Shown piece by piece: positions 43,025 through 51,552 of a DNA stretch of 55,579 nt. The position numbers and the translations under genes are program-made. Every line of letters starts with the position of its first letter. Position 1 is the stretch's first letter. The DNA is from an uncultured Acetatifactor sp. (GTDB taxonomy: Bacteria > Bacillota > Clostridia > Lachnospirales > Lachnospiraceae). A model generated the notes under the pieces. That model was given only the letters and a program-made list of their open reading frames with translations. It ran no database searches and was not told where the DNA came from. The stretch covers positions 1-55,579 of the forward strand of contig CANQPH010000015.1 in NCBI GenBank assembly GCA_947625675.1. The letters are read 5' to 3'.

Positions 43025-43846
43025 GTGAGAAATGACGGGAAAGTTTTTTTTCATAGGCTGAAGGATGCGGCAAGACTTTATTGGCGCTATATGTCCATCA
43101 ACATTCGTTGCATGATGCAGTACAAAACTTCGTTTTTCCTTTCGGTGATCGGTCAGTTCCTGGTGTCCTTCAATGTGTTTTTGGGCATCCTTTTTATGTT
43201 TCAGCGGTTTCACAGAGTGGAGGGATTTACTTATAGCCAGGTGTTGCTGTGCTTTTCCATCGTGCTGCTGGAATTCGCCCTGGCGGAAATGTTCGTGCGG
43301 GGCTTCGACGCTTTCTCCGGCACGGTGCGGACCGGGGAATTCGACCGCATTCTGGTGCGGCCCCGGAACGAGATCCTCCAGGTGCTGGGCAGCAAGTTTG
43401 AGCTCACCCGCATCGGGCGCCTCCTGCAGGCGGTGGTGATGTTCGTCTACGGCGTGACCGCAAGCGGGGTGCGCTGGACCGTGCTGAAAGCGCTGACCGT
43501 GCTTTTCATGCTCGTCGGCGGGGTGGCGGTGTTCGCCGGGCTGTTCATCATTTATGTGGCCTTTTGCTTTTTTACCCTGGAGGGCCTGGAATTTATGAAC
43601 GTGTTCACGGACGGGGCCCGGGAGTTCGGAAAATATCCCATCGGCGTCTATGGGGAAAAAATATTGCTCTTCGCCACCTTCGTCATCCCCTACGCCCTGG
43701 TGCAATACTATCCTCTGCTCTATCTGCTGGACATGCGGAAGAGCCTTGTTTACGTGTTCTTGCCCCTGGCGGCCTGTCTCTTCCTGATTCCGGCCCTGCT
43801 GTTCTGGCGGTTCGGGGTGCGGCATTACAAGTCCAGCGGCTCATGA
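43025..43846 (+). CDS. ABC-2 type exporter permease 2
   Basis: The GTG at 43025 follows AGGGAGGTG with seven bases of spacing and gives 273 residues. The ATG at 42983 has no room for a ribosome binding site. It has six hydrophobic segments with YWRYMSINIRCMMQYKTSFF near the start and FDRILVRPRNEILQVLGSKF, the counterpart of the ATPase-contact element in permease 1. It is the last gene of the three-gene exporter operon and ends in a terminator that overlaps its stop. Confidence 0.87.
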   Translation: MRNDGKVFFHRLKDAARLYWRYMSINIRCMMQYKTSFFLSVIGQFLVSFNVFLGILFMFQRFHRVEGFTYSQVLLCFSIVLLEFALAEMFVRGFDAFSGTVRTGEFDRILVRPRNEILQVLGSKFELTRIGRLLQAVVMFVYGVTASGVRWTVLKALTVLFMLVGGVAVFAGLFIIYVAFCFFTLEGLEFMNVFTDGAREFGKYPIGVYGEKILLFATFVIPYALVQYYPLLYLLDMRKSLVYVFLPLAACLFLIPALLFWRFGVRHYKSSGS

Positions 43847-43999
43847 GGGGGGCTGCCTCTCTTTTTTCTTGAACGGATTTTTTTTGGCATACTCCACCGC
43901 TTTTTTAAGAAACTTTTCAGAACTTGTGTCGGCAAATCTTTCCTGTTGCCATTTTGTATAATCAAGTTTTTCTCTCATGAACCTTACATTGCCGACCAT
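43841..43999 (-). CDS. Small conserved-looking protein of unknown function
   Basis: This 52-residue protein (starting MVGNVRFMREKLDYTKWQQE) has an ATG at 43999 after GGAGG with six bases of spacing. It is basic, helical and has an FADTSSEKFLKKAVEYAKK segment. I do not recognise the family. It ends convergently inside the last codons of permease 2. The good ribosome binding site argues that it is translated. Confidence 0.5.
   Translation of the reverse strand: MVGNVRFMREKLDYTKWQQERFADTSSEKFLKKAVEYAKKNPFKKKERQPPS
43845..43867 (+). terminator. Terminator after the ABC exporter operon
   Basis: GAGGGG (43845-43850) pairs with CCTCTC (43856-43861) around GGCTG, followed by six T. The hairpin begins within the stop codon of permease 2 and overlaps the end of the convergent small gene. 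Confidence 0.65.
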
Positions 44000-44092
44000 T
44001 TTAAACCTCCATTTCCCTGACAATATTGTATCCTAAGTTATTCTTACTAGCAAGGTTAAAAACAAAAAGAGTTATCTGTAAAAAAGTCATAG

Positions 44093-44237
44093 CTGCCATT
44101 CTCTGTCGCGGGAATGAGCCTGGAAGAGATTGCGGAAACCATGGAGTGCAGCGTGAGCAGCGTGACCAGGTATCTGAAACCATGGTTACGGCCGCCTGAA
44201 ACGTCTGCTGCAGGAAAAAGGAGTGGTTGATTCATGA
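44093..44237 (+). pseudogene. C-terminal remnant of a sigma-70 family factor, frameshifted
   Basis: The frame opens after a TAG and reads GMSLEEIAETMECSVSSVTR, then YL, a region 4 helix-turn-helix. At AAA (44177-44179) the frame breaks; in the next frame NHGYGRLKRLLQEKGVVDS completes the domain and stops at 44235-44237. Removing one A restores continuity. Regions 2 and the linker are missing. The stop overlaps the next ATG (ATGA), as for sigma/anti-sigma pairs. Confidence 0.65.
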
Positions 44238-44485
44238 AGGAGAGCGCAACCATGCAGAACACGAACGCAGAAGAATTTTTGACGGAAAAGGCTGCGGCCC
44301 AAACACTGGAAAAAGTTTTCCGCACCTGTGACCAACCGGCGAACGATAGTCCCCTGCCCGTTCTTCAGGAACGGATTGAAAAGCAGTTCCGCCATTTTCG
44401 GACCATAAAAAGGCTTCTGTACTTTGGCGGGTTTGCGGCGCTCATCCTGGCCATTTGGATTGTGGCGGGTAATTTCAAAAGATAG
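44234..44485 (+). CDS. Small single-pass membrane protein, possible orphan anti-sigma-type protein
   Basis: This 83-residue protein has a soluble part (QNTNAEEFLTEKAAAQTLEK, then PLPVLQERIEKQFRHFRTIK) and one transmembrane helix (LLYFGGFAALILAIWIVAG) with NFKR at the end. Its ATG overlaps the stop of the sigma-factor remnant, the usual coupling of a sigma factor and its partner. With the sigma factor broken it is probably an orphan. No zinc-binding anti-sigma motif is present. Confidence 0.6.
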   Translation: MKESATMQNTNAEEFLTEKAAAQTLEKVFRTCDQPANDSPLPVLQERIEKQFRHFRTIKRLLYFGGFAALILAIWIVAGNFKR

Positions 44486-44550
44486 CGATAAGACCAGGCA
44501 ATAGAAGCAGACGAATGAGAACGGGGAATGCAAACAATCAAAAAGAAAGC

Positions 44551-44579
44551 TTGAATCCTATTCTTTCCTATGATATTGT
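44551..44579 (+). promoter_or_regulatory. Promoter of the barnase/barstar pair
   Basis: TTGAAT (44551-44556) and TATTGT (44574-44579) are separated by 17 bp, 27 bp before the barnase start. Confidence 0.6.
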
Positions 44580-44606
44580 ATAGATATCTTGACAAAGGAG
44601 TGTCCC

Positions 44607-45218
44607 ATGAAAAGAGAATTTTTTAGGAAAAGAAAAGGATTGGCGAGTCTCTTGCTGGCCTTCCTGTTGGCTTTTTTGACTGCCTGCGAGGGGATCCCGT
44701 CGGAACCGCTTGAGGGCTCGTCTTACGAGAAATCGGAGCTGGAACTGCAGAAATCGGAGGCCTTGGAAAAACCGGAGCAGGAACTGCAGGAATCGGAGGC
44801 CCTGGAAGAACCGGAGCAGGAATCGCAGGAGTCGGTTTCGACCGCCGACCTTCCGGAATACGGCTCCTATTATTATGATCTGGAGAACGTGGTCCTGTAT
44901 CTGGAGGTCTACGGAGAACTGCCGCCCAACTACATTACCAAGAAGGAGGCCCGGGAGCTGGGCTGGGAGGGCGGTTCCGTGGAAGATTATCTGGAAGGGG
45001 CGGCTATCGGCGGGGATACCTTCGGTAACCGAGAGGGTCTTTTGCCGGAAGCGAAAGGACGAACTTATACCGAGTGCGACATCGATACGAAGGGGTTTGG
45101 CTCCAGGGGCTCCAGGAGGCTGGTGTTTTCCGATGACGGCCTGTATTTTTACACGGCGGATCACTATGAAAGCTTTTCCGAGGTGACGGTTACGGAGGAT
45201 TGGGAGGTCATATGGTGA
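44607..45218 (+). CDS. Barnase-family ribonuclease, lipoprotein-type precursor
   Basis: This 203-residue exported ribonuclease starts at ATG 44607 after AAAGGAG. A lipobox LTAC places Cys27 as the likely lipidated residue. Residues 40-78 are a Glu/Gln/Leu repeat linker. The nuclease domain (about 83-203) aligns with barnase: YLEVYGELPPNYITKKEARE, then GLLPEAKGRTYTECDID and YTADHYESF. The catalytic residues have counterparts: Lys112, Glu156, Arg167, Arg171 and His186. Barnase cleaves RNA, preferring guanosine. Lipid attachment and the linker are unusual for barnase. The inhibitor gene follows and overlaps the stop. Confidence 0.92.
   Translation: MKREFFRKRKGLASLLLAFLLAFLTACEGIPSEPLEGSSYEKSELELQKSEALEKPEQELQESEALEEPEQESQESVSTADLPEYGSYYYDLENVVLYLEVYGELPPNYITKKEARELGWEGGSVEDYLEGAAIGGDTFGNREGLLPEAKGRTYTECDIDTKGFGSRGSRRLVFSDDGLYFYTADHYESFSEVTVTEDWEVIW
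44745..44822 (+). repeat. 39-bp (13-codon) repeat in the barnase linker
   Basis: Two units encode LQKSEALEKPEQE and LQESEALEEPEQE (residues 47-72), with partial units on both sides. Confidence 0.85.
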
Positions 45219-45487
45219 ATAACGTGACGTTGGACTGCCGGGAATTGAGACGGCGGGACCGGGCCCATGATTATCTGGCGGAGACGCTGCATTTCCCGGA
45301 CTATTATGGCAGGAACCTGGACGCCCTTGCGGATTGTCTGGCGGAGCTGGGGCAATGCAGGATTTCGCTGGAGGGAGCGGAGGAACTTCGCTGGGAAGGT
45401 GGCTATGGATTAAAAATATTGAAAGTGTTGGAGGAAGCCGCCCGGGAGAACCCGGGGCTGATTCTCGAAGACGCACGGCAGAAATGA
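45212..45487 (+). CDS. Barstar-family ribonuclease inhibitor
   Basis: This 91-residue protein matches barstar: VTLDCRELRRRDRAHDYLAE, then FPDYYGRNLDALADCLAELG, and a C-terminal helix ending near PGLILEDARQ. The YYGRNLDALxDCL element contacts the RNase active site. It begins before the barnase stop (45216-45218), so the toxin and its cytoplasmic antidote are translated together. GGAGG precedes the start by a few bases; a GTG at 45215 is an alternative start. Confidence 0.93.
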   Translation: MVNNVTLDCRELRRRDRAHDYLAETLHFPDYYGRNLDALADCLAELGQCRISLEGAEELRWEGGYGLKILKVLEEAARENPGLILEDARQK

Positions 45488-45677
45488 AAGGATCCCAGCC
45501 GTTTTCCACCTTCACAAATGCGACATCCGAAGCTGAAAGTGGGCGGGTTCTTTTCTTAAAAACAGGAAAAAAAGAATAGAATGATCCCTGCCGATTTCTG
45601 GCCCGATCTGCGGTGGCGAAAGGGCGAAAGCGGGAAATGGCGGCGAAAATCAGGACAACGATGAAAGGAGAAGAAAA

Positions 45678-46742
45678 ATGGCGGTAAAAATGATGATGAA
45701 GGGGGCGATTCTCCCGGGAAACAGTACGGTGGAGCTTCGGGATTTCGAGGTGCCGAAGCCTGGATACGGTCAGGTTCTGGTGCAGACCAAGGCCACCACG
45801 ATCTGCGGCAGCGACATTCGCTGCATTTACAGGGAACATGTGGGGAAGGGGCCGGAAGGCTACATCCCCGGCTTGATTGCGGGGCACGAACCCTGCGGCG
45901 TGATCGTGGAGGAAGGCGAAGGCCTGCGGCGTTTCAAGAAGGGGGATCGGGTCATCGTGTACCATATTTCCGGCTGCGGCGTCTGCAACGATTGCCGGAG
46001 GGGCTACTATATTTCCTGTAAAAGTAAGTTCCGCCAGGCTTACGGCTGGCAGCGCAACGGAGGCATGGCCCCCTACATTCTTGCGGAGGAAAAGGATCTC
46101 ATCGCCCTGCCGGACGAACTGACTTACAAGGACGGCGCCCAGGTGGCCTGCGGCTTCGGAACGGTCTATGAAGCTATTGAGAAGATCGGTGTCTGCGGCA
46201 ACGATGCGGTGCTGGTGACGGGGCTGGGTCCCGTGGGACTGGCGGCTTTGATGTTGTCCAAGAGCATGGGGGCGAATCTGCTCATCGGCGTGGAAATGAA
46301 TGATTATCGAATCGATCTGGCCAAGAAGCTGGGTCTGGTGGATTATGTGTTCAAGCCCGGAGAGGATACTTTGGACAAAATCCTGGAGGTGACCGGGGGC
46401 AACGGCGTGGAGAGAGCCATTGATGCCAGCGCCAACGATGCGGGCAGACAGCTGGCCATCCGGGCCACCAGGGAATGGGGCAAGATCGCCTTCGTAGGAG
46501 AGGGCGGCAGCTGTACTTTCAACCCCAGCCCGGACATCATTCACGGGCAGAAGTCCATCTACGGCTCCTGGGTCACTTCTCTTTGGAAAATGGAGGAGCT
46601 GGTGGAGCGGCTGGTGCGCTGGGGCATTCATCCGGAGGAGCTGATCACCCATGAGTTCTCGGTGGAACAGGCCGGTGAGGCCTATCGCCTGATGGCGTCC
46701 GGACAGTGCGGCAAGGTGGCCGTGGTGTTCGGAGAGCAGTGA
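45678..46742 (+). CDS. Zinc-dependent medium-chain alcohol/polyol dehydrogenase
   Basis: This 354-residue NAD(P)-dependent oxidoreductase has catalytic-zinc ligands Cys43, His70 and Glu71 (AGHEPCG), and four structural-zinc cysteines at 100, 103, 106 and 114 (GCGVCNDCRRGYYISC). The Rossmann fold has GLGPVGLAAL at 182-191. It resembles threonine and polyol dehydrogenases. GGAGAAG precedes the ATG. It lies 18 bp before the aldo/keto reductase and upstream of a fucosidase, suggesting a role in sugar or sugar-alcohol oxidation. 45488-45677 before it holds no gene I can support. Confidence 0.9.
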   Translation: MAVKMMMKGAILPGNSTVELRDFEVPKPGYGQVLVQTKATTICGSDIRCIYREHVGKGPEGYIPGLIAGHEPCGVIVEEGEGLRRFKKGDRVIVYHISGCGVCNDCRRGYYISCKSKFRQAYGWQRNGGMAPYILAEEKDLIALPDELTYKDGAQVACGFGTVYEAIEKIGVCGNDAVLVTGLGPVGLAALMLSKSMGANLLIGVEMNDYRIDLAKKLGLVDYVFKPGEDTLDKILEVTGGNGVERAIDASANDAGRQLAIRATREWGKIAFVGEGGSCTFNPSPDIIHGQKSIYGSWVTSLWKMEELVERLVRWGIHPEELITHEFSVEQAGEAYRLMASGQCGKVAVVFGEQ

Positions 46743-46759
46743 AAGGGAAGGAGTGCGGG

Positions 46760-47971
46760 ATGACGGATAGAGTGATGGGCGAGGCGGCGAGCGTGGCTGA
46801 CAAAACGAAAAGCGTGGCCGCCGGAACGGACGGCGTGGCCATGGCGGCGGAAGGTGCAGCCGCCGGAACGGACAACGTGGCCGCTGGAGCGGGAGGCTTG
46901 GCGGATAAAGCGGGCAACATAGCCGTCGAGGCGAAAAGCGTGGCCGCTGGAGCGGACGGCAAGGTTGCGCATAGAGTCCCAAGAAAGCGGCTGGCTTCCG
47001 GGGAAGAGATTCCCTGCATCGGTCTTGGAACCTTCGGTTCCGACAAATACGGGCCGGAGGAGATTGCGGAAGCGGTGTACGGAGCGATTCGTTTCGGATA
47101 TCGGCTTATCGACTGCGCCGCCGTGTATCAGAACGAGGACGAGATCGGAAAGGTTCTGCAAAGGGTGATGGCGGAGGGAATCGTCCGCCGGGAAGAGCTT
47201 TTCATCACCTCCAAGGTCTGGAACGATATGCACGGGGAGGGAGACGTGCTGGCCTCCTGCAGGAAAAGCCTGGAGGATCTGGGGCTGGAGCAGATCGACC
47301 TTTATTTCGTCCATTGGCCTTTCCCCAACTACCATGCGCCGGGCTGCGACGGGGATGCCAGGAACCCGGATTCCAAACCTTTTTCCGTGGAAGAATTCAT
47401 GAGCACCTGGCGGCAGTGCGAGGCCCTGGTGGATCAGGGGCTGGTGCGCTACATCGGTATGAGCAACATGACGGTGCCGAAGCTGAAAGCGGTGCTGCCC
47501 TTGTGTCGGATCCGTCCGGCGGCCCTGGAGATGGAGCTGCATCCATCTTTTCAGCAAAAAGAATTGTTCGAGTACGCCCGCGGAGAAAACATTCTGCCCA
47601 TCGGCTATTGCCCGCTGGGCTCCCCTTCCCGGCCGGAACGGGATCGGACGGCCCAGGACGTGGCGGACGGGGAACTGCCTTCGGTGTCGGCGGCGTCCGT
47701 GGCCAGGGGCGTCCATCCGGCGCTGATATGCCTGAAATGGGCGGTACAGCGGGGCCAGGTGCCCATTCCTTTTTCGGTAAAAGAGTCTCAATACACTTCC
47801 AACCTGACCTGCGTGTTGGAGGATCCTTTGACGGAGCAGGAGATGGCGGCCATCGAGGCCGATGATCGGAATTGCCGCCTGGTGAAGGGCCAGGTGTTCT
47901 TGTGGAAAGGCGCAAAGGGCTGGGAAGACCTATGGGACGTGGACGGCGGCGAAGATACCTGGCAGAAGTGA
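46760..47971 (+). CDS. Aldo/keto reductase with repeat-rich N-terminal extension
   Basis: The ATG at 46760 after AAGGAG gives 403 residues. Residues 12-67 are four 14-residue units (SVAAGTDG-type) with no place in the family fold. The reductase begins near RKRLASGEEIPCIGLGTFGS, with catalytic tetrad Asp118, Tyr123 (LIDCAAVYQNE), Lys152 (ITSKVWND) and His185 (YFVHWPF). The NADPH-binding end reads VPIPFSVKESQ. The tetrad is complete. It would reduce a carbonyl, or oxidise a sugar, in partnership with the neighbouring dehydrogenase. The extra N-terminus looks like the other low-complexity inserts. Confidence 0.9.
   Translation: MTDRVMGEAASVADKTKSVAAGTDGVAMAAEGAAAGTDNVAAGAGGLADKAGNIAVEAKSVAAGADGKVAHRVPRKRLASGEEIPCIGLGTFGSDKYGPEEIAEAVYGAIRFGYRLIDCAAVYQNEDEIGKVLQRVMAEGIVRREELFITSKVWNDMHGEGDVLASCRKSLEDLGLEQIDLYFVHWPFPNYHAPGCDGDARNPDSKPFSVEEFMSTWRQCEALVDQGLVRYIGMSNMTVPKLKAVLPLCRIRPAALEMELHPSFQQKELFEYARGENILPIGYCPLGSPSRPERDRTAQDVADGELPSVSAASVARGVHPALICLKWAVQRGQVPIPFSVKESQYTSNLTCVLEDPLTEQEMAAIEADDRNCRLVKGQVFLWKGAKGWEDLWDVDGGEDTWQK
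46793..46960 (+). repeat. 42-bp (14-codon) tandem repeat, four units
   Basis: Units encode VADKTKSVAAGTDG, VAMAAEGAAAGTDN, VAAGAGGLADKAGN and IAVEAKSVAAGADG (residues 12-67 of the reductase). Confidence 0.85.
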
Positions 47972-48058
47972 GGGCGGTTGCAAAAGTGCCTTGCAGAAGT
48001 GAAGGAAGCTGTAAAGATGCCTTGCAGAATTGAGGATAAAAGCGGAAGGAGCGGAAAG

Positions 48059-49546
48059 ATGAGCGAGCGGAAGCAATATGATATGAAGCCTTACTTGAAA
48101 ACCATAGAAGAGGTGATCGCCAGGGGTCCGTTTCAGGATACCTGGGAATCTCTCTGCGCCTATCAGGTGCCCAAGTGGTACCGGGAGGCGAAGTTCGGAA
48201 TTTTCATTCACTGGGGCATCTACAGCGTGCCCGCCTTTGGAAGCGAGTGGTATTCCCGCAACATGTACGTGCAGGGTTCCCGGGAATTTGAGCATCATGT
48301 GGAGACTTACGGAAAGCATAAGGATTTCGGCTACAAGGATTTCATTCCGATGTTCAAGGCGGAGAACTTCGATCCGAAGGCCTGGGCGGAGCTGTTCCGG
48401 AAAGCCGGGGCTAGGTACGTGGTGCCGGTAGCGGAGCATCATGACGGCTTCCAGATGTACCGCAGCGAGATTTCTCGTTGGAACGCCTATGAAATGGGCC
48501 CCAAGCGGGACGTGTTGGGAGAGCTTAAGGAGAACTGCGAGGCCCTGGGACTGCAGGTGGGAGCCTCCAGCCATCGGGTGGAGCACTGGTTTTTCATGGG
48601 CCATGGAAAAGAATTCGACAGCGACATCAAGGATCCCATGGAGCGGGGGGATTTCTATTGGCCCGCCATGCCGGAGCCGAATCATCAGGATCTTTTCAGC
48701 GAGCCCGTGCCCACGGAGGAATTCCTGCAGGATTGGCTGGTGCGCACCTGTGAGATCATCGACCGTTACAGGCCCAAGCTCATTTATTTTGACTGGTGGA
48801 TCCAGCACAGCGCCGTGCGGCCTTATTTGAGGAAGCTGGCGGCTTACTATTATAACCGGGCCGCCGAATGGGGCGTAGAGGTGGCCATCAACTACAAGCA
48901 CGACGCCTTCCTGTTCGGTTCGGCGGTGCCGGACGTGGAACGGGGACAGTTTGCGGAGGTGAAGCCTTATTTCTGGCAGACGGACACTTCCGTGGCCCTG
49001 AATTCCTGGGGTTATACGGAGCACAACCAGTTCCGCCCGCCCCAGGAGATCCTTTGCGACCTGGTGGATATCGTCAGCAAGAACGGCACACTCCTGTTGA
49101 ACGTGGGCCCGAAGCCGGACGGAACGATCTCCGGAGAGGATGCCGGGGTGCTGGAGCACATCGGCAGGTGGCTGGCGGTGAACGGGGAAGCCATTTATGG
49201 TTCCAAGGTGTACCGCACCTACGGAGAAGGCCCCACCCGGATCGTGGAAGGGCAGTTCTCCGACGGGATCAAGAAGAATTTCACTTCCGCCGATTTCCGT
49301 TTCACGGTGAACGGCGGCTGCCTGTACGCCATCGCCCTGAAGTGCAGCCAGGACGGCAAGTACCTGATCACCACTTTGGGAGAAAAAGACGCTTCAAGAC
49401 AGGCCAATTTCCACGGCATCATCCGAGACGTGGAGGTGCTGGGCTGCGAAGAAAAACCGGCCTGGAAACGGACGGAAGAAGGGCTTTCTCTCAGCACCGA
49501 TTTCCGCAGCGAGGATCCGGTAACCTTTAAGATTCATTTGGAATAG
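48059..49546 (+). CDS. Alpha-L-fucosidase, glycoside hydrolase family 29
   Basis: The ATG at 48059 after AAGGAG gives 495 residues. GH29 features: KFGIFIHWGIYSVPAFGSEW, then AGARYVVPVAEHHDGFQMY, and the nucleophile Asp245 in KLIYFDWW. The segment NGTLLLNVGPKPDGTI is also typical. There is no signal peptide, so it acts in the cytoplasm on imported fucosyl oligosaccharides. A C-terminal beta domain (about 415-495) is present. It belongs with the dehydrogenase, reductase and MATE genes, but no sugar importer is in view. Confidence 0.93.
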   Translation: MSERKQYDMKPYLKTIEEVIARGPFQDTWESLCAYQVPKWYREAKFGIFIHWGIYSVPAFGSEWYSRNMYVQGSREFEHHVETYGKHKDFGYKDFIPMFKAENFDPKAWAELFRKAGARYVVPVAEHHDGFQMYRSEISRWNAYEMGPKRDVLGELKENCEALGLQVGASSHRVEHWFFMGHGKEFDSDIKDPMERGDFYWPAMPEPNHQDLFSEPVPTEEFLQDWLVRTCEIIDRYRPKLIYFDWWIQHSAVRPYLRKLAAYYYNRAAEWGVEVAINYKHDAFLFGSAVPDVERGQFAEVKPYFWQTDTSVALNSWGYTEHNQFRPPQEILCDLVDIVSKNGTLLLNVGPKPDGTISGEDAGVLEHIGRWLAVNGEAIYGSKVYRTYGEGPTRIVEGQFSDGIKKNFTSADFRFTVNGGCLYAIALKCSQDGKYLITTLGEKDASRQANFHGIIRDVEVLGCEEKPAWKRTEEGLSLSTDFRSEDPVTFKIHLE

Positions 49547-49563
49547 GATATAAAAAAGAGGCA

Positions 49564-50964
49564 ATGAGCATGGAATCAAGAGAGGCGGGCAAAACGAAGA
49601 ACGATTTTTCCAAGGGGAGCGTGGTGGGGAGCATTCTCTCCATCGCCCTTCCCATGACGCTGGCGCAGCTCATCAACATTCTGTACAACATAGTGGACCG
49701 GATGTACATCGGTCACATTCCCGGCGAGGACACGCTGCCCCTCACCGGCCTGGGCCTCTGCATGCCCATTATTTCGGCGGTGATCGCCTTTGCCAACCTC
49801 TTCGGCATGGGAGGAGCGCCCCTGTGCTCCATCGCCCGGGGGAAAGGGGACGATGATGAGGCGGAGAAGATCATGGGCAATTCCTTCGTCCTGCTGGTCT
49901 CCACGGGTTTGGTGCTGACGGTGATCGGCCTGGTGTTCAAAAGGTCCCTTCTCTACGCCTTTGGGGCCAGCGACGCCACCTATCCCTTTGCGGACAGTTA
50001 CCTCACCATTTATCTGCTGGGAAATATTTTCGTGATGACGAGCCTGGGGCTGAACAGCTTTATCAACGCCCAGGGCTTCGGAAAGATCGGCATGATGACC
50101 ACCCTCATCGGGGCGGTGCTGAACATCATCCTGGATCCGATTTTTATTTTCCTACTGCACCGGGGCATTCAGGGGGCGGCCCTGGCCACGGTGATTTCCC
50201 AGGCGGTCTCCGCCCTGTGGACCGTACTTTTCCTCACGGGGAAAAAGACGATCCTGCATCTGCGCCCGGCCTCCATGGGACTGAAGCTGCGGCGGGTGAG
50301 GGATATCGTGGCCCTGGGCACCTCCGGCTTCATGATGTCCATCACCAACAGCATCGTACAGGTGGTGTGCAACGCCACCCTTTCGGCTTACGGCGGAGAT
50401 CTGTACGTGGGAGTGATGACGGTGCTGAACTCCATCCGGGAGATCGTGGTCATGCCCGTGTCCGGCATCAACAACGGCGCCCAGCCGGTGATCAGCTTCA
50501 ATTACGGCGCCGGGGAGAACGGACGGATCCGGACGGCCATCCGCTTTGCCGCCGCCAGCTGTATCAGCTACACTATCGTGATCTGGGGACTGCTGCATCT
50601 GTTCCCGGCATTTTTCATCCGCATATTCAATGACGACGCCGCCCTTCTGGAGGCGGCGATTCCCTCCATGCGGCTGTTTTTCTTCGGATTCTTCATGATG
50701 GCCCTGCAATTCTCCGGGCAGACCGTGTTCCAGGCCCTGGGGAAGGCGAAGTACGCCATCTTTTTCTCCATTCTCCGGAAGGTGGTCATCGTGACCCCTT
50801 TGACGATTCTGCTCCCCTTCGTGGTGAAGCCTGCCGTGAACGGCGTGTTTCTGGCGGAGGTGATCTCCAATTTCGTGGGCGGCACCGCCTGCTTCTGCAC
50901 CATGCTCCATGTCATGCGGAAAGAATTGGGAATCCGTATCATTTCTTTGAAACAAAACCCTTAA
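49564..50964 (+). CDS. MATE family efflux transporter
   Basis: This 466-residue protein has MATE features GSILSIALPMTLAQLINILY, then VDRMYIGHIPGEDTLPLTGL, and in the second half VSGINNGAQPVISFNYGAGE, a MATE family hallmark. It lies 17 bp after the fucosidase gene, so it is likely co-transcribed. A role in exporting a by-product is possible but not shown. A second start at 49570 is equally possible. Confidence 0.92.
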   Translation: MSMESREAGKTKNDFSKGSVVGSILSIALPMTLAQLINILYNIVDRMYIGHIPGEDTLPLTGLGLCMPIISAVIAFANLFGMGGAPLCSIARGKGDDDEAEKIMGNSFVLLVSTGLVLTVIGLVFKRSLLYAFGASDATYPFADSYLTIYLLGNIFVMTSLGLNSFINAQGFGKIGMMTTLIGAVLNIILDPIFIFLLHRGIQGAALATVISQAVSALWTVLFLTGKKTILHLRPASMGLKLRRVRDIVALGTSGFMMSITNSIVQVVCNATLSAYGGDLYVGVMTVLNSIREIVVMPVSGINNGAQPVISFNYGAGENGRIRTAIRFAAASCISYTIVIWGLLHLFPAFFIRIFNDDAALLEAAIPSMRLFFFGFFMMALQFSGQTVFQALGKAKYAIFFSILRKVVIVTPLTILLPFVVKPAVNGVFLAEVISNFVGGTACFCTMLHVMRKELGIRIISLKQNP

Positions 50965-51021
50965 AATATCACACTATATATACGAAAACCGAAAAAGCGC
51001 GCAATTTCGGGAGGTGAGACC

Positions 51022-51552
51022 ATGGATCAGAGCACTCGGCTGGTGCAGGCGGCCCAAAAAGGGGACAGCCATGCCTTTGCCCGGCTGTATGAAGGCATTT
51101 ATAAGGATTTGTACAAATTTGCGCTGTATACTCTGCGCAATCCGGAGGATGCGGAGGACGCCGTCAGCGAAGCGGTGACGGACGCCTTCGTCTCCATCGG
51201 GAAGCTGCGGGAGGCCGGAGCCTTTCGGGCCTGGATGTTCCGCATCCTTTCCAATAAGTGCAAAAATCGGCTGAAGGAATATCGGTATCAGACCGTGGAT
51301 TGGGAGGAAGCGGAGGAGGAGCTGCCCCGTCAGTCGGAGGATTTGGCCGGGAATTTGTTCCTGCGCAGAATTTTCGGGGAACTGGAGGATGAGGAACGTC
51401 TTATCATCAGTCTGCATGTGTTTGGCGGGTACACCAGCCGGGAAATCGGCAGGATGCTCTCCATGAACGCCAATACGGTTCGCACCAGGGAAAGCAGGGC
51501 GCTTCGGAAGCTGGCGCTTCGGCTCAGCGGAGCGGAAAGGGATGGAAAATGA
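51022..51552 (+). CDS. ECF-type RNA polymerase sigma factor
   Basis: This 176-residue protein has region 2 (LVQAAQKGDSHAFARLYEGI, then AWMFRILSNKCKNRLKEY) and region 4 (FGGYTSREIGRMLSMNANTV). It should direct polymerase to a small regulon in response to envelope stress. GGGAGGTGAG precedes the ATG. Its stop overlaps the start of the next gene (ATGA), indicating coupling with its likely regulator. No clear housekeeping promoter is visible upstream, which fits autoregulation. Confidence 0.9.
   Translation: MDQSTRLVQAAQKGDSHAFARLYEGIYKDLYKFALYTLRNPEDAEDAVSEAVTDAFVSIGKLREAGAFRAWMFRILSNKCKNRLKEYRYQTVDWEEAEEELPRQSEDLAGNLFLRRIFGELEDEERLIISLHVFGGYTSREIGRMLSMNANTVRTRESRALRKLALRLSGAERDGK

Noticed and set aside
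45488..45677. Short gene between barstar and the dehydrogenase
   Set aside because: A 31-codon frame from the barstar end has no ribosome binding site or family pattern.
44568..46982. 804-residue minus-strand frame
   Set aside because: Antisense to barnase, barstar and the dehydrogenase, all of which have clear catalytic residues.
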